Assembly (NCBI GenBank): GCA_947561395.2
Contig: OX387194.1
Location: 22,554,048 to 22,618,047 of the forward strand
Length of the DNA: 64,000 bases
Origin: Buxus sempervirens
Lineage: Eukaryota; Streptophyta; Magnoliopsida; Buxales; Buxaceae
Direction: 5' to 3'
Below, one piece after another: positions 46,021 to 56,968 of this stretch. The notes beneath the pieces were generated by a model. That model was not told the origin of the DNA. It saw only the letters and a program-made list of their open reading frames with translations, and did not search any database. The position numbers were made by a program, and so were the translations under genes. How positions within the stretch are numbered: position 1 is the first letter of the stretch; the number at the start of each line of letters is the position of its first letter.

Positions 46021-47391
46021 AACCCATAAAAATCACTTTTTCAATTTCTTTTTGTAGAAAACTGATTCTTAATGCTTATGAGCATTGCAAGGTTTGTGTG
46101 GGCCCACAGTGGTTCAGATGGAGCCATTTGGATTCCCTTTGGAAGAATTTGAAACCATATGAATAGGAGAGGGTTAGGGATTTTCCATCACCCTTCTATA
46201 AGCTAAATCATTAGATAAACAAGGCCTCCAAAATCCTTGTTTTGGTCGTCCTTCCCAAAAACAAACATTAATACATATGAAAGAGAATCAAGTAAAAGAG
46301 CTTCAATATGCTCTATATCATAATATGTGCATGCATGTATTCACTCATTATGTCTAAGAGCTAAAAAGAAATCAGATCTCTATGTATGTTGAAACTAGAC
46401 TGAATAATATATGGTACAAAGGGATTAGATATATCCCTTATACATCAAGACATGAGCACATGTGTGGAACATACTCAAGACCATTTGGACTGATTTCTCA
46501 TAGTCAAAAAAGTGACTAAAAGAAGACTAAAACCATGATAAAATCACATCAAAGCAGTAAAAAAAACTCACATGATCTTAAGGTAATACCGTACATGCTC
46601 TACATGATGACGAAGTGAAGGAATGACTCCATACATACTAAAAAAAAATTATGCTACGCACATATGAGAAAATATAATATGCATGCCTTACATTATATAA
46701 TCACACAAACATAAACTTCTCATTTATCCTAAAAAAGGAATATGTAAAGAAGGGAAAAGAGGGGGTTACATGAAGGGGTACAGCGGATGCAATAGAGGAG
46801 CATACTCCCCATCAAAAGAAGGATGAAATAACAACAAAAAGAAGTGAAAACAATAGCAAGACAGTGGCTGTAGACTCCTTAAAACCAAACACAAAAAAAA
46901 CCTCTTTTTCTCCCTTTAAACTATCAGATGCTCATTCTTACCTTAAGAGGGTAATAATCCTTGAATGAACATGAAAAGAAAGTAGAAAAAAAAGGAAAAA
47001 TATACACGTACCATATAACAGAAATATCATCACTTATATGAAATTTCAAAATGCTTCAAATAATCTCATATTTGTATATGTCAAACAAAATAGTATAAAG
47101 AGGCTCACCTTGGGCTTTCAAATGTGTTTACAAGTGTCTTACACCTTTTTAGAGCCAAGAGAGCACTTGGACAGCACTTCCCCTCTTCAAGGTCTCCTCC
47201 AAAATCTCCTTCTTATGTTTGAGGTGAAGAAGAAAGATTAGAGGGGTGATTGGGTGAATTTTGGGTAGGGTTTAGTGTAGAGAAATGGAGAAAGAAGGGA
47301 ATAGAAGAGGAGGGAGAGGTGGTCGTGTGAGAACAAAGGGGAGAGGAAAGGAGGGGGCCAGCCAACCTAAGAATGGGGGCTGGGCCCCCTT

Positions 47392-47400
47392 TTTATAGCC
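47392..47400 (-). promoter_or_regulatory. TATA box of the 41.7-kb family 2 LTR
   Basis: Read on the minus strand: GGCTATAAAAAGG, at the position equivalent to 14453 and placed directly downstream of hairpin array 1. Confidence 0.68.
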
Positions 47401-47408
47401 AAAAAATG

Positions 47409-47470
47409 TGAACCGAAATCTTATTTCGGTCACACTATTTTAAAGTGTGACCGAAATTTAATTTCGGTCA
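47409..47470 (-). repeat. Hairpin array 1 of the 41.7-kb family 2 LTR, stem word GACCGAAA
   Basis: Two inverted repeats with 7-nt loops (47409-47433 and 47446-47470) keeping CCG-N11-CGG; a third half-site TAACCGAGG ends at the truncation point 47495. Stem CCGAA is the same as in array 2 of this LTR. Confidence 0.83.
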
Positions 47471-47495
47471 AAAGGTTCTTAATTTGTAACCGAGG

Positions 47496-50400
47496 GCAAG
47501 AATGGACCCGTAGGGCAGACCCCCATATGCTGTAATCTTAGAAATATGTAGATATAATATTTTGTTTAGGTGTGATGATTTGGTGATGAAATATGGAGGA
47601 ATACTATAGATCTATGCTATTCATAGCATTAGATCTTATTTTCTTCATATATTCTGATTTTTTACATTGTTTTCACCCTTTTTTATGTTTTTGATGTTTT
47701 TAGTCGTTTAGGCTAAGATCTTGGATTTGCCATTGTCAATATGGTAGATCTGGATTCAGAAGCCTTCCAGTAATCTCTATGGTTTCATGAGTTGGTTTTT
47801 GAGTCATTTTTCATTCTTGAAAGAAGACCCTTGTAAGATCCTGGAATTTTGAGAAAAAAAATTCATTATAATTAAGATTAAAATATTAAGTAAGAATAAA
47901 ATAAATAGAAGATTAAAAATTTAGTTAAGACAGTTGGTTTGATGGGTTGGTTAGGATAGGGGTTTATATTGGAATTGGTTCAACGGTTCAACGGTCTAAT
48001 GGTTAAGTGGTTTAAAAAAAAAAACTAGATGATGAAAGAACCCGTAGGTTCTTTCATCTAAGGGGTTTGTTGGGGTTAGATGAAAAGAAAGGGGAAGGGG
48101 AAAGGAGAAGGGCGTTCTTCCACTTTGTTTTTTTTGTGAGGAGCAGAAGAAGAGGGGAAGAATCGTGAGGAGAAGAAGAAGAAGAGAAGAGGAGAAGAAG
48201 AGAGGAAGAAAAAAAGGGGGTCGTCTGTGTGAGGGTTTAGCCGCAGAGGAAGAAGAAGAAGAGGAGCAGAAAACGTGGAGAAGAGAAAAGAAGGAGAAAG
48301 AAGAAGAAAAGAGGAGGAAAAAAAAAGAGAAGAGGAAGAAGGAAAGAGAGAGTGGGTGTGTGGATTTGCTCAATCGCAGGTAAGTAGCATTTTTCTCGTT
48401 CGATCTACTCTTGTTTAATCTTTTTCTTTTATTTCTGTTTGTTAGAGAAACTACTGTTTGGTTCGATCGACTCTTGGTTGTTTGTTTTTAAACTTGGCAG
48501 CATGCGTTAACTCTCTATTTTGTTGCCAAAAATAGATTTTTGTTTTGATTTCCTTTGTTTTGATAAATTAATTGTTAGAATGGATTATTATATGGCTATT
48601 GAGCATGACTTGAATCTGGTATTTCTGTTTGTGAGAAAACGCCCATGTTAGAGCAATCGTGTGTTTAAAACTTTTGTTTTTCTTCTTCTAAAATTTCTTT
48701 CTAACTTTTCCTTCCCTAAATTTGATTTGAGGTTCTGTTAGAAACATCCAATTTAGGTTCTGATTTGGGGTTTTGATTTGAGGTTCAGATAGAAACATCC
48801 AAGTTAGGTTCTAAATTGGGGTTTTGTTAGAGATGTCTGATCTTAGGTTCTGAGTTGATTGGAAAACTTAAATATGTCTTGTTTATCGGTGAATCGATTT
48901 GCTTTAGTTTAAAGCAATTATAAGAGGAGGGTGATTGATCAGACTTACTTTGTGGTTTCTTCCTTGGATTTTTGTTGTTGATCTCGTTAGTGCTTGATGG
49001 ATGTATTAGGTGGACAGTGACAATTTGGGTCGTTTACTTGATTTGAGGATTGTTTTGGATTCCATTGGCCTAGCGTGGTCTTTCTTGCCTAACTGCTAGT
49101 TACTGTTAGATGCGGGTAATTGCCATAAGATGATTAGAACCTACTAGTGATTATGTTGTGGAAATTTAAAAGGGGAAAAGACCCATTCCTTGTTCGGAAT
49201 TGATAATTCAGACCTTGTTGTCTAGAAAAATTAAGGTGGATTTCTTGCTTTTAAGAATTTTAAGGGGTTATTCAAAAAGGTGTTTGCAAGGTTTAGGAGT
49301 AGGACAGGAGGAGGTATGTGTTAGGAAAATTTCAGGTTTGCATAGAAACCATCTGAAGTTTAAAAACAGAACAACATTCTGTTATCTGGTTTTAAACTGG
49401 TGTAAGATTTCGGTGGCTTGCGAAGGCTAGGAATCTTCACGTAAAAATTCATAATTGTAGTCTAAAATTCAGTTTAGGGTATTTGTACTTGAATGGAATT
49501 GGTTTGGGACCAATCGGAACTCGAGGTATTGCGAGAAAAATCATGAAAAATTGATGGTGTCCGTCCATTTGTTTTCACGGCAGGTTATAACCAGCTGTAG
49601 TAAAACAGCCACAAGTTCCTATAGGAAACTCCAAATTATGAACCGTTTGTTGCGTTGGAAACTAGACTCGTAGAGATTCCAACAATATATGGCACGCATA
49701 CTAATTATTCATAGATTAAATCAGGCTTAGCATTCAATTAACTAGTTAAAATCAGTTCTACCGAGTGAATAACAATTGCAAACCAATCGTGGATAATTTG
49801 TATCGGTATTATCCGAACAGGAAATTGATCTATTTCTAACTTGTGTTCGAAAGTGGTTTATAAAAGGAATTGAGATTGTAATTGGAAATTGAAGTTGAGG
49901 TTTCTTGTTCGTTGAGAAAGGCAATGAGCCTATGGCATCCCGAAAGGCAGAATGGCCTAGGGATTTAAGGGCAAGTGAACAGCGAGGTTCACTTGGATTG
50001 AATTTTACTTTGGCAGTTGATTTCTTACAGGTTTGGTTTAGTCAAATATTTGCATGGTTAATTACTATACAAGTCTAGGTCGTATAGAGAGTCGTGGATC
50101 CACAGTTCGTCTAGCTTGTGTGTTAGTGATGGCTTGTCGAGTTAACACCCAGGGCCACATGCGCTACCACCGTGTGGGATCGGTGAGGCTCTCTTGTGGG
50201 ATAGAGGGCTGCGGCAACCCGTCCGCAGTGTGGGATTGGCAGGTCTTTGTACGTGTGAGTAAGTGTAAGTATGTGTGTATGTGTGCGTGGGTGCGTGTGT
50301 GGGTTGTTTCCTTGCCAGCCCATGCGTGGGTGCTCCACTTCGGGCGAGGACCCTAATCAGGCTCGAATCGTGAGTCGTGAAGTGGCAAACCGGCTGAGGG

Positions 50401-51783
50401 GTGGTTGTCTTGATTTATAGAATCACTAATCCACGAGTTTTGTACATACATTTTATGCTGACATTGTAGTTTGGTTTGCTCTGATTTTATCTGCTCATTA
50501 CTAGTATTGTGTAAATGATAATGAACTGCTTCTTCGTATGATTTGGATAGAGATTTATCGTATGATATGTTAACATGTTATTTAATTAGCTTAAAGTTGT
50601 ATAAACAGTTTTATATCATGCATGTGCTACTTACTCAGATATTAGTCTCACCCGTGTTTTGAATTTATCGGTTTTGTTTTAGATTCTGCTGGTGAGCCGC
50701 ATACTGGGGCAGAGTATCAAGGGGGATCTGGAGTATCGGAAGAAGGATCACTACCCGACTAGATCTATAGAAGGAAAAATATTTATTTTTGGATAATTGT
50801 AAAATTTGTTTTGAAGATTGTATGTTGTAAATGATGAGAGAGAGAGGGTGTGAAGCTTAGTAAACCTTATTCATAGATCTGTACAGTTGGATGGTTTAGT
50901 TTTTGAATGGATGCATGATGCCTATATGTTATGTTTGTGTTTATCAGGTATTGGTTTGAGGGCTTAGCCCATTTTTGTAAACCCAGGCGTTATATAGCCG
51001 TTTTTCTGAAAAATTTTAGGACGTTATTTTTGTATCTGGTTAGTTCTTAAGTTAGTTTTTACCACACTTTGGGCCTTATCTAGCGCTCAGGAGCCAATAT
51101 AAATCCAATACGGGTGGACCTAGTTCGGGGTGCTACAACCCTACGGTCTCAGCTCTCCCCTTTTGATGTTTTTCATCAACGTGGGTATTTTTAGTTTTGA
51201 TTTTTTTATCTAATGAGAAATATGGGCTATATCTATGTCCTAGATTGTTCAAATTCGATTCTTCAATATTTTGTAAAAATAATATTTTTTATTTATTCCT
51301 AGATTTTAAGGATTTAACTTAAAGCCAGATTTTTTAACTTTTTACTTTAGATTTGTTTTCTTTATCTTGATTTCAGTCAATCATGAAGCCTAAGAAATGG
51401 CTCTTATTTTCATAAGAAGGATCCAGAATTAATTGGATCATTCACATGGAAAAAAGCCATACATTCTTTTATTTTTTTACTTTTGTTTTGATTTCTATTT
51501 AGCAAGCCTTTTCCAAAACATGAGCAATACTTGGCAATCACCTTGTGTAGATGAATGGGGGTGCCTAACACCTTCCCCTGTTCATAACCTAATCTCCTTA
51601 CCCATCTCTGGTTTACTTTTTTCTTTTAGAGTTATTTTTACTCTAATTTGTTTTCTTTAATTATTTCTTCTATTTGGTTATTTTTCTGTCCATTCACACC
51701 TAAAAGGAATGGTGGCGACTCCTCCCTTTTATGAAGCTCATGTGATGATAGGAAGTCACTAGATTGATTTTCCATGTCTCACA
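47496..51783 (+). mobile_element. Family 3 LTR part, probable 3' LTR of E2
   Basis: Begins inside the LTR at AATGGACCCGTAGGGCAG and ends CCATGTCTCACA. It is split by a solo family 1 LTR (47832-51137). The sequence matches 31250-32237 with few differences. TGGCGACTCC at 51713-51722. No PBS follows its right end, as expected for a 3' LTR. Right flank is TCAAC. Confidence 0.85.
47832..51137 (+). mobile_element. Solo LTR, family 1, plus strand, TSD ACCCT
   Basis: Starts TGTAAGATCC and ends GGGGTGCTACA, flanked by ACCCT at 47827-47831 and 51138-51142, so the interrupted family 3 text GAAGACCCTACGGTCTC is restored on joining. 3306 bp, the longest solo LTR here. A GA-rich leader (48150-48360) ends at a CAGGTAAGT splice-donor-like site. 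A GTGTG-rich tract lies at 50240-50310 at the module position. The 48165-48383 and reverse frames reflect the GA bias only. Confidence 0.93.
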
Positions 51784-52420
51784 TCAACAGAAAATTTTTA
51801 AAAATTTTTTTTAGTTTTTAATTTCTTACTTTTCCCATCTTTTAGGGTGGTCCAATCATGCTACAAATTGACCTACTTTAATTTTTTGTATATGCTAGTG
51901 AGTGGCACATGCATATTGTACGACATACACATTTATGATAATTACTAAGAGATAAGAAAGGGGAAGTTACTGATTTGTAAGTTAAAGTGACTAAGGGTAT
52001 GTTTGGATGACGGGAATTTAAATATACATGTGAATTGCAATGTATATAAATTATAAATCTTATGATTTTCAATTCTTATATATTGAAATTCTATTGCTTG
52101 GTTGGCATTAGGGAATTCAAAAAAAAAATTCTTTATATTTTACATAATGCTTACATATATCGAGACATATACAATTTGAGCTAACGATGGGAAAGGTTGT
52201 GCAAGAAAATAATTATTACTTATTAGGGATTGTTAAAAAACAACTCAAGATATGGTGTGGGAGTTTTGGTGTCCAACTTGGATGTGGTTTGAGTCGATTC
52301 AATTGAGGTGCTGAAATATGCTTGTAATTATTCTATTTCCTTTGTGAACCGGTTGGATTGTAATAATATCATTGGATTGTAATAATTCATTGCTATTGAT
52401 AGCTTGATTTCGATAGCAGG
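51784..52420. other. MULE upstream flank
   Basis: AT-rich. A GGGTATGTTTGGATGACGG phrase near 52000 resembles text common near plant DNA-transposon ends, but no terminal inverted repeat was found. It may hold the left end and promoter of the MULE. Confidence 0.35.
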
Positions 52421-54823
52421 ATGACTATAGAGAAACAAATAGTGTGCTACTGTTACACTAATGGGGAGGTGGCGATGGATTGTTATGGTCAAGCCCTTAC
52501 TAACAATGATGGAAGTATAATTTACAAGAATGGGCATGTCAATATAGTACAAATTGTTGAAGGCACAAGATATGATGATTTCAAGTTGATTGTTAGCCAG
52601 AAGTTGAATGCTTGCCTGGTGGGAAAAACTATAAAGTATACTACATCATTGGAGGGTGGTATACTAATACCACTTTTGAACGATGATGACTTGCAAAACA
52701 TGATTGCATTGAATGATCGAGTAGCAAAAGTGTATGTGTTCGATGAAGAAGATACAACTAATATCAAAAGTCTTCCAAGGTTATTTTATAAGTATTACAA
52801 GTAAGTACAATAGCTATGTTTGTATAATATTAATATTAGTTAATAACAAAGTAATTGTCCTAATTGGTTTTAGGGATACCGATGGCACCAAAAGTGGGGT
52901 TGAGCTTCAAAATGGACCTCAAAATGAATTTGATGGAGTATCAGTAGTTATACCAGAGTCAGTTGAACTTGGTACGTCATCCACAAGAGAATTTGAGCTA
53001 CTTGGAATTGCATTTGGAGGACGGGTGGAACTGCACAACTCGATTTATGAAGATTGTATTACATATGATAAGTTATTTGATGGTCTAGATGCATTTCTAC
53101 AATCTTTATACAAATTCAGTGTAGCTCACCATTTCCCATACAAATGGGTACGTAACACGGCATCTTAATTTGTTGCTTGTTGTCAAGTTGAGCGATACCC
53201 ATGGAAGGTGAAAGCAAAGCAAAGAAAATCAAAGGCACGCGATATATAAGGGTTAAGGAGTTTGTTAACCAACATTGCCATGCTACACAAGATCATCTTG
53301 GCATGCAAACCATTGTGAGGAGCAAATGGGTTGCTAGTATGATTGAATCAACTATCAAGCAAGCCCCTACATATTTGCCACAACTTATTTGTAATGGTTT
53401 TAATCAAAATTATGCGATGGCAATGACTTACCGCCAATATTGGTATGGTAAGGAGAGGGCAAAACAGAATATTGAGGGTGATGTGGTAGAGTCATACAAG
53501 TTAGTTCCATGGATATGTAACAAGATAATGGAAGTGATGCTTGGGTCTGTTGCAATGTGTACAAGGACTGACGATGGTTGATTTTTTCAGTTATTCGTTG
53601 CTTTTCATTGTAGCCTTCATGGTTTTAAAGCTGGATGTCGACCCTTGTTATTTGTGGATGGAAAATTTTTGAGTGGACCATATAAGGGGACAATGTTGAG
53701 TGCAACAGTAGTAGATGCGAATAATGGGATGTTTCCAGTATCTTATGCTATTGTTTCATGTGAGAATCATGAAAATTGGCTTTGGTTTTTGCAAAATGTG
53801 AAGACCGCATTAAATGATGATAGGGACATTGTTATTGTGTCTAATCGCCATCCATCCATCATTGAAGGTGTGAGGAGAGTTTTTGGTAGTGTAAACCATG
53901 CTTTTTGTGTTCTACACCTAAAAGAAAATTTTAGTACTTGGCTAAGTGGAAAGAATTTATGGAAAGATGCAAAAGATCTTGCTCTTGGATTACTGTCAGA
54001 GCTAGCAAAGGCTAGATTACCCGAAGATTTTGATGATAAATTGGAGCAATTAGATGGTGTTCATCCTAAATGCTCAACTTGGGTCCGTAATAATTCACCA
54101 CATCATTGGGCCAGTCTTTTTTTCCCAAAGAGGCGATGGGATAAATTGAGTTCGAATATGGCGGAGACATTTAATGGTTGGGTGAGGATGGAAAGGCAAT
54201 TGCCAATAATGTCCTTGATGGAAGAAATGTGAGTCAAACTTGAAGAGTTTTTGTTGAGGAAGCATACTGAGATTGATGGCTGGAATGATATTGTTGGGCC
54301 TAATGTTGTAAAACAAATTAAAAAAATGTAGATTATGGCCGTGGGTGGATTGTTAGGCGTTTTGATAGGGAGTTTGAGATTGAGATGATGTCTGGAAAGA
54401 AGATCAGAATTGATTTGTTGCGGAGATCATGTGGTTGTAGAAAGTGGGATATGACTGGAATACCTTGTGAGCATGCTTGCTGTGCTATAGACAGAGCTAG
54501 GCAAGATATATATCAATATATCGAGCCATGTTATCACAAAGACACTCAACTTCGGATATACTCAACTTCGGATATACTCACAACTTATGCGTGCTATGAC
54601 AAATCTTGATATGCCTACTGCTGATCTTGACACTCAAATGTGTGCTTCGGTTGGCCAACCGTTTATTGAGGGTCCTCCTAACAAGAAGCGACCCTCTGGG
54701 CGTCCTAGAAAAAGCGAATTGAATCTCAATTTCAGGATAAAAGGACAGTACCTTGTACACGATGCAACCAACCTGGACATAACAAAAAAGCTTGCAAGGC
54801 AGCCATCTAAGATTGTTATGTAA
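52421..54823 (+). pseudogene. Mutator-like (MuDR/MULE) transposase pseudogene
   Basis: Exon 1 (52421-52779) has a PB1-like N-terminus (GILIPLLNDDDLQNM); an intron 52780-52873 (AG|GTTATT to TTTTAG|GG) joins LPR to DTDGTK in frame. After the HHFPYKWVRN segment come a TAA (53166), a frameshift near 53200 and a TGA (53579). The MULE core follows: GFKAGCRPLLFVDGKFLSG, ENHENWLWFLQNV, AFCVLHLKENF, MAETFNGW (53610-54200). The motif usually written SDRH is SNRH (about 53843), losing one catalytic Asp. More stops at 54230 and 54327. A SWIM zinc finger, CGCRKWDMTGIPCEHACCAI, is at about 54430-54490. The tail GRPRK and a CX2CX4HX4C knuckle (54754-54795) are in different frames. This would cut and paste Mutator DNA; inactive here. 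Confidence 0.88.
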
Positions 54824-55324
54824 AAAATAGTTCACCTTGTGAACAAGTTATCTTACAGGCATGATATTTCTTTTTGAAAGTTATTTATATTGTTCAATAT
54901 TAAACATTTTAGATTGTTGTAGTTCAATTAGTAATATTATGCTTCCAACAGGTTGTTTTGGTTAATGGGTACATAGCTCATGGTGGAGAATTGAATGGAA
55001 GAAGCATTGAAGCAGCCTTTCTTGTTACTTATTCATGAGATTCTCATTTAGTTAGTTCATATGTGTCACTTTAAATGGATTCATTCTCGTGTATTTAGTT
55101 CATATGTGTCACTTTAAATGGATTCATTCTCGTGTATTTAGTTCATAAGTCACTTTAAATGGATTCAAAGACTTTGTTTCATATGGTATTTTTTGTTGTT
55201 TAAATGGATTGACTGACTTCATATATGTCACTTTGAATGGATTGCTTTGCAGTTTTGTTTATTGTGCTTGAATACTATTTACATTGCAAAATCTCTACTA
55301 CTTTTAATGTCATTTGTTACAGAA
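54824..55324. other. MULE 3' flank, including 43-bp tandem repeat
   Basis: AT-rich non-coding sequence between the transposase and the GRF exon. It contains the 43-bp tandem listed separately. No terminal inverted repeat is recognised. Confidence 0.5.
55052..55165 (+). repeat. 43-bp tandem repeat, about 2.6 copies
   Basis: TTAGTTCATATGTGTCACTT starts at 55052 and 55095, and a shortened copy starts at 55138. A looser relative (TCATATATGTCACTTTGAAT) follows near 55218. Confidence 0.85.
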
Positions 55325-55971
55325 ATGGCCTCGAAAGATCATATAGTTAATATTAATGTTCCTACATGCCCTTGTGGCAAGGGCAAGCTTAAGATGCTAA
55401 CATCAAATGCATCTCTCAATCCAGGACGTCAATTCCTAACTTGTCTAGACTCTGTAAGTTTAGTACTTATGTGTTTTCATAAATATGTTGGAAAGAAGTT
55501 ATCTGTTGTGATATATATTTTTTGGGATGTAGCATATGGGAGAGAAGGGTTGTGGGTTCTTTGTTTGGTGTGATCATCTCTTGATGTGTCGATGTGAAAG
55601 GCACCATGTCGTGTATTGACAGCAAAGACAAAAAAAAAATGGGCCGTGCATTTTATACTTGTCCATTTTAGGCAAGAGCTCTTTTATTGCTACTTTAAAA
55701 TTTTTTTTATTATTATTTGGTTGCCATTTGTTGATTATATCTTTTATTCACTTTTTTCAGGATGTGCGTAATTGCAAATTCTTTTCTTGGTTAGACAATG
55801 TTGATAGCATCAAAGACGGAGACCAAAAGGGTATAGCATGCTGTGGTAGTACATTTGGGAAGGAGAGAAATGATTATAGCTCATCTGAAAAGGCAACAAA
55901 GGACAATTCAGGTCAAAAATTACACCATGTTTGGAAAATAGAACGAAAATTACTTTTAGAAGAACGCGATC
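55325..55971 (+). pseudogene. GRF-type zinc-finger gene, 3' end removed by CACTA insertion
   Basis: Exon 1, ATG at 55325 to 55453 (43 codons): MASKDHIVNINVPTCPCGKG, then NPGRQFLTC. The intron 55454-55760 has GTAAGT and TTTTTTCAG borders and is in phase 0. Exon 2 from 55761: DVRNCKFFSWLDNVD. Together these form the GRF zinc finger (C-x-CG, NPGR-F..C, C-FF-W-D), which binds single-stranded DNA or RNA in known proteins. The reading frame runs to LLLEERD and then into the CACTA terminus at 55972. It may belong to the MULE as a second gene or be a captured host gene; that cannot be told from one copy. An earlier in-frame start is possible (55247) but weaker. Confidence 0.78.
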
Positions 55972-55987
55972 CACTACAAAATAGCCC
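55972..55987. repeat. CACTA terminal inverted repeat (left end)
   Basis: CACTACAAAATAGCCC begins with the CACTA pentamer that defines the superfamily, and CACTACAARAAA-type starts are typical of plant members. Confidence 0.85.
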
Positions 55988-55989
55988 AT

Positions 55990-56515
55990 TTCTGCAATTA
56001 CACATAACCGCCGGTTAATGAAATAGCGGCAGTACGATCGACGACCACTGAAAGCCTCAACACTGAAGGAATTACCGGCGCAAATAGCGGCGGTAAACAC
56101 CTACCGCCTCTAAAGACCCCAGAAATGACGACCCATGTAGTTCCAGAGGTGAATACCGCCGCTCAAGACTATTAGCGGCGGAACGCTACCGCCACTGATA
56201 AATGGAATGAGCGGTGGTAAATTACCACCGGATGTTATAAAAAATTACCGGCAGTAAGTTTCTGCCGTTAATGACCTCAATGATCGGCAGTAAATTTCCG
56301 CCGGATGTTATGCAACAATTAGCGATGGTAGTCTACCGCTGCTAATAACCTTACAATATCTGGCGGTAACTACCGCCCCTAAAATCCTTATTAGTGACGG
56401 ATATTACCGCTGCAAATAAGTTTATTGGCCTTCCTTGGGGTCTAACAGCGCGCGGTAGCTTACCGCTGCTGTTAATAAGTAGCGGCGGAATTATATTTAC
56501 TATTGCTAATGCAAT
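55990..56515. repeat. CACTA subterminal repeat array, TACCGCCGCTAAT words
   Basis: About 20 occurrences in both orientations of a short word close to TAGCGGCGGTA / TACCGCCGCTA, many paired as palindromes with a 3-7 base gap. In En/Spm such subterminal words are bound by the TnpA-type protein; that role here is inferred from family knowledge. Confidence 0.85.
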
Positions 56516-56968
56516 GACCTGCAAAAACAAAAGCTGTATTAGTTTTTATGTATTTTGAACATGTTTAAAAAGTACATGTGACAAATATTACAAAAACTAA
56601 GTAATTCGAATTTAATATAACTTTTCTACCTATTACAAGCACCATATAACAAATAATACAAAAACGAAGTAACTAATATCTAATATAACCCTTCTACCTC
56701 TACAAGCACCATATTAACAATGAAATCAATACAAAGAAAATAATAACCAACAAATGAAGCTGAAATATAAACAATTAAATCCATCTAGTATCAAAATGTC
56801 TTAATGCATAGCATCCACAATGCAAGTAATTGTTGCGCCTGGCTTTCCTACATGAAAAAAAAAAAACAATTCCTTAGTAGATATAGGATATATTGACATA
56901 TATACTATATCTAAAAAAGAAAAATAAGTAAGTAAAAATCTTATATAATATGATACAAACCTTAAACA
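56516..56968. other. CACTA non-coding region between subterminal array and gene
   Basis: AT-rich. It contains two related phrases (about 56575-56650 and 56640-56715: ACAAATATTACAAAAACTAA-type, then CTTCTACCT, then ACAAGCACCATAT), a 65-70 base partial duplication. Probably the 3' UTR of the transposase transcript. Confidence 0.5.

Larger units (their letters stand above)
41713..47495 (-). mobile_element. Family 2 LTR, minus strand, U3 end truncated
   Basis: Starts TGTGCGCACG at 41713 (its 3' end on the minus strand). The PBS-start copy is at 41799-41808 (GGAGTCGCCA on plus). A solo family 1 LTR occupies 42219-45305. Continuing right: GGCCCA-rich zone (45380-45800), hairpin array 2 (45881-46020), leader, minus-strand TATA (47392-47400) and hairpin array 1 (47409-47470). 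About 500 bases of the outer U3 end, expected from the 13605 copy, are missing; the sequence changes to a family 3 LTR at about 47496. Confidence 0.82.
30941..51783 (+). mobile_element. Tat-lineage Ty3/gypsy element E2 with nested insertions
   Basis: Order: 5'-truncated family 3 LTR (30941-32237), PBS (32240), long repeat-bearing leader (to 35518), gag, protease, linker, RT, RNase H, second RNase H, and the start of integrase (to 41712). A family 2 LTR then intervenes (41713-47495), followed by a 3' family 3 LTR part (47496-51783, itself split). The two LTR parts agree closely over 31250-31580 versus 47500-47831, with only a few differences, as expected for LTRs of one insertion. Integrase core, 3' UTR and the 5' half of the 3' LTR are missing. 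The dual RNase H arrangement identifies the Tat lineage. Confidence 0.82.

Noticed and set aside
48165..48383. Charged Arg/Glu/Lys ORF and its Ser/Phe antisense
   Set aside because: GA-rich LTR leader; the same low-complexity leader appears in other family 1 LTRs with no coding conservation.
50054..50356. 100-residue ORF in the GTGTG-rich tract
   Set aside because: Lies within the solo LTR at the repeat-module position, with no domain and biased composition.
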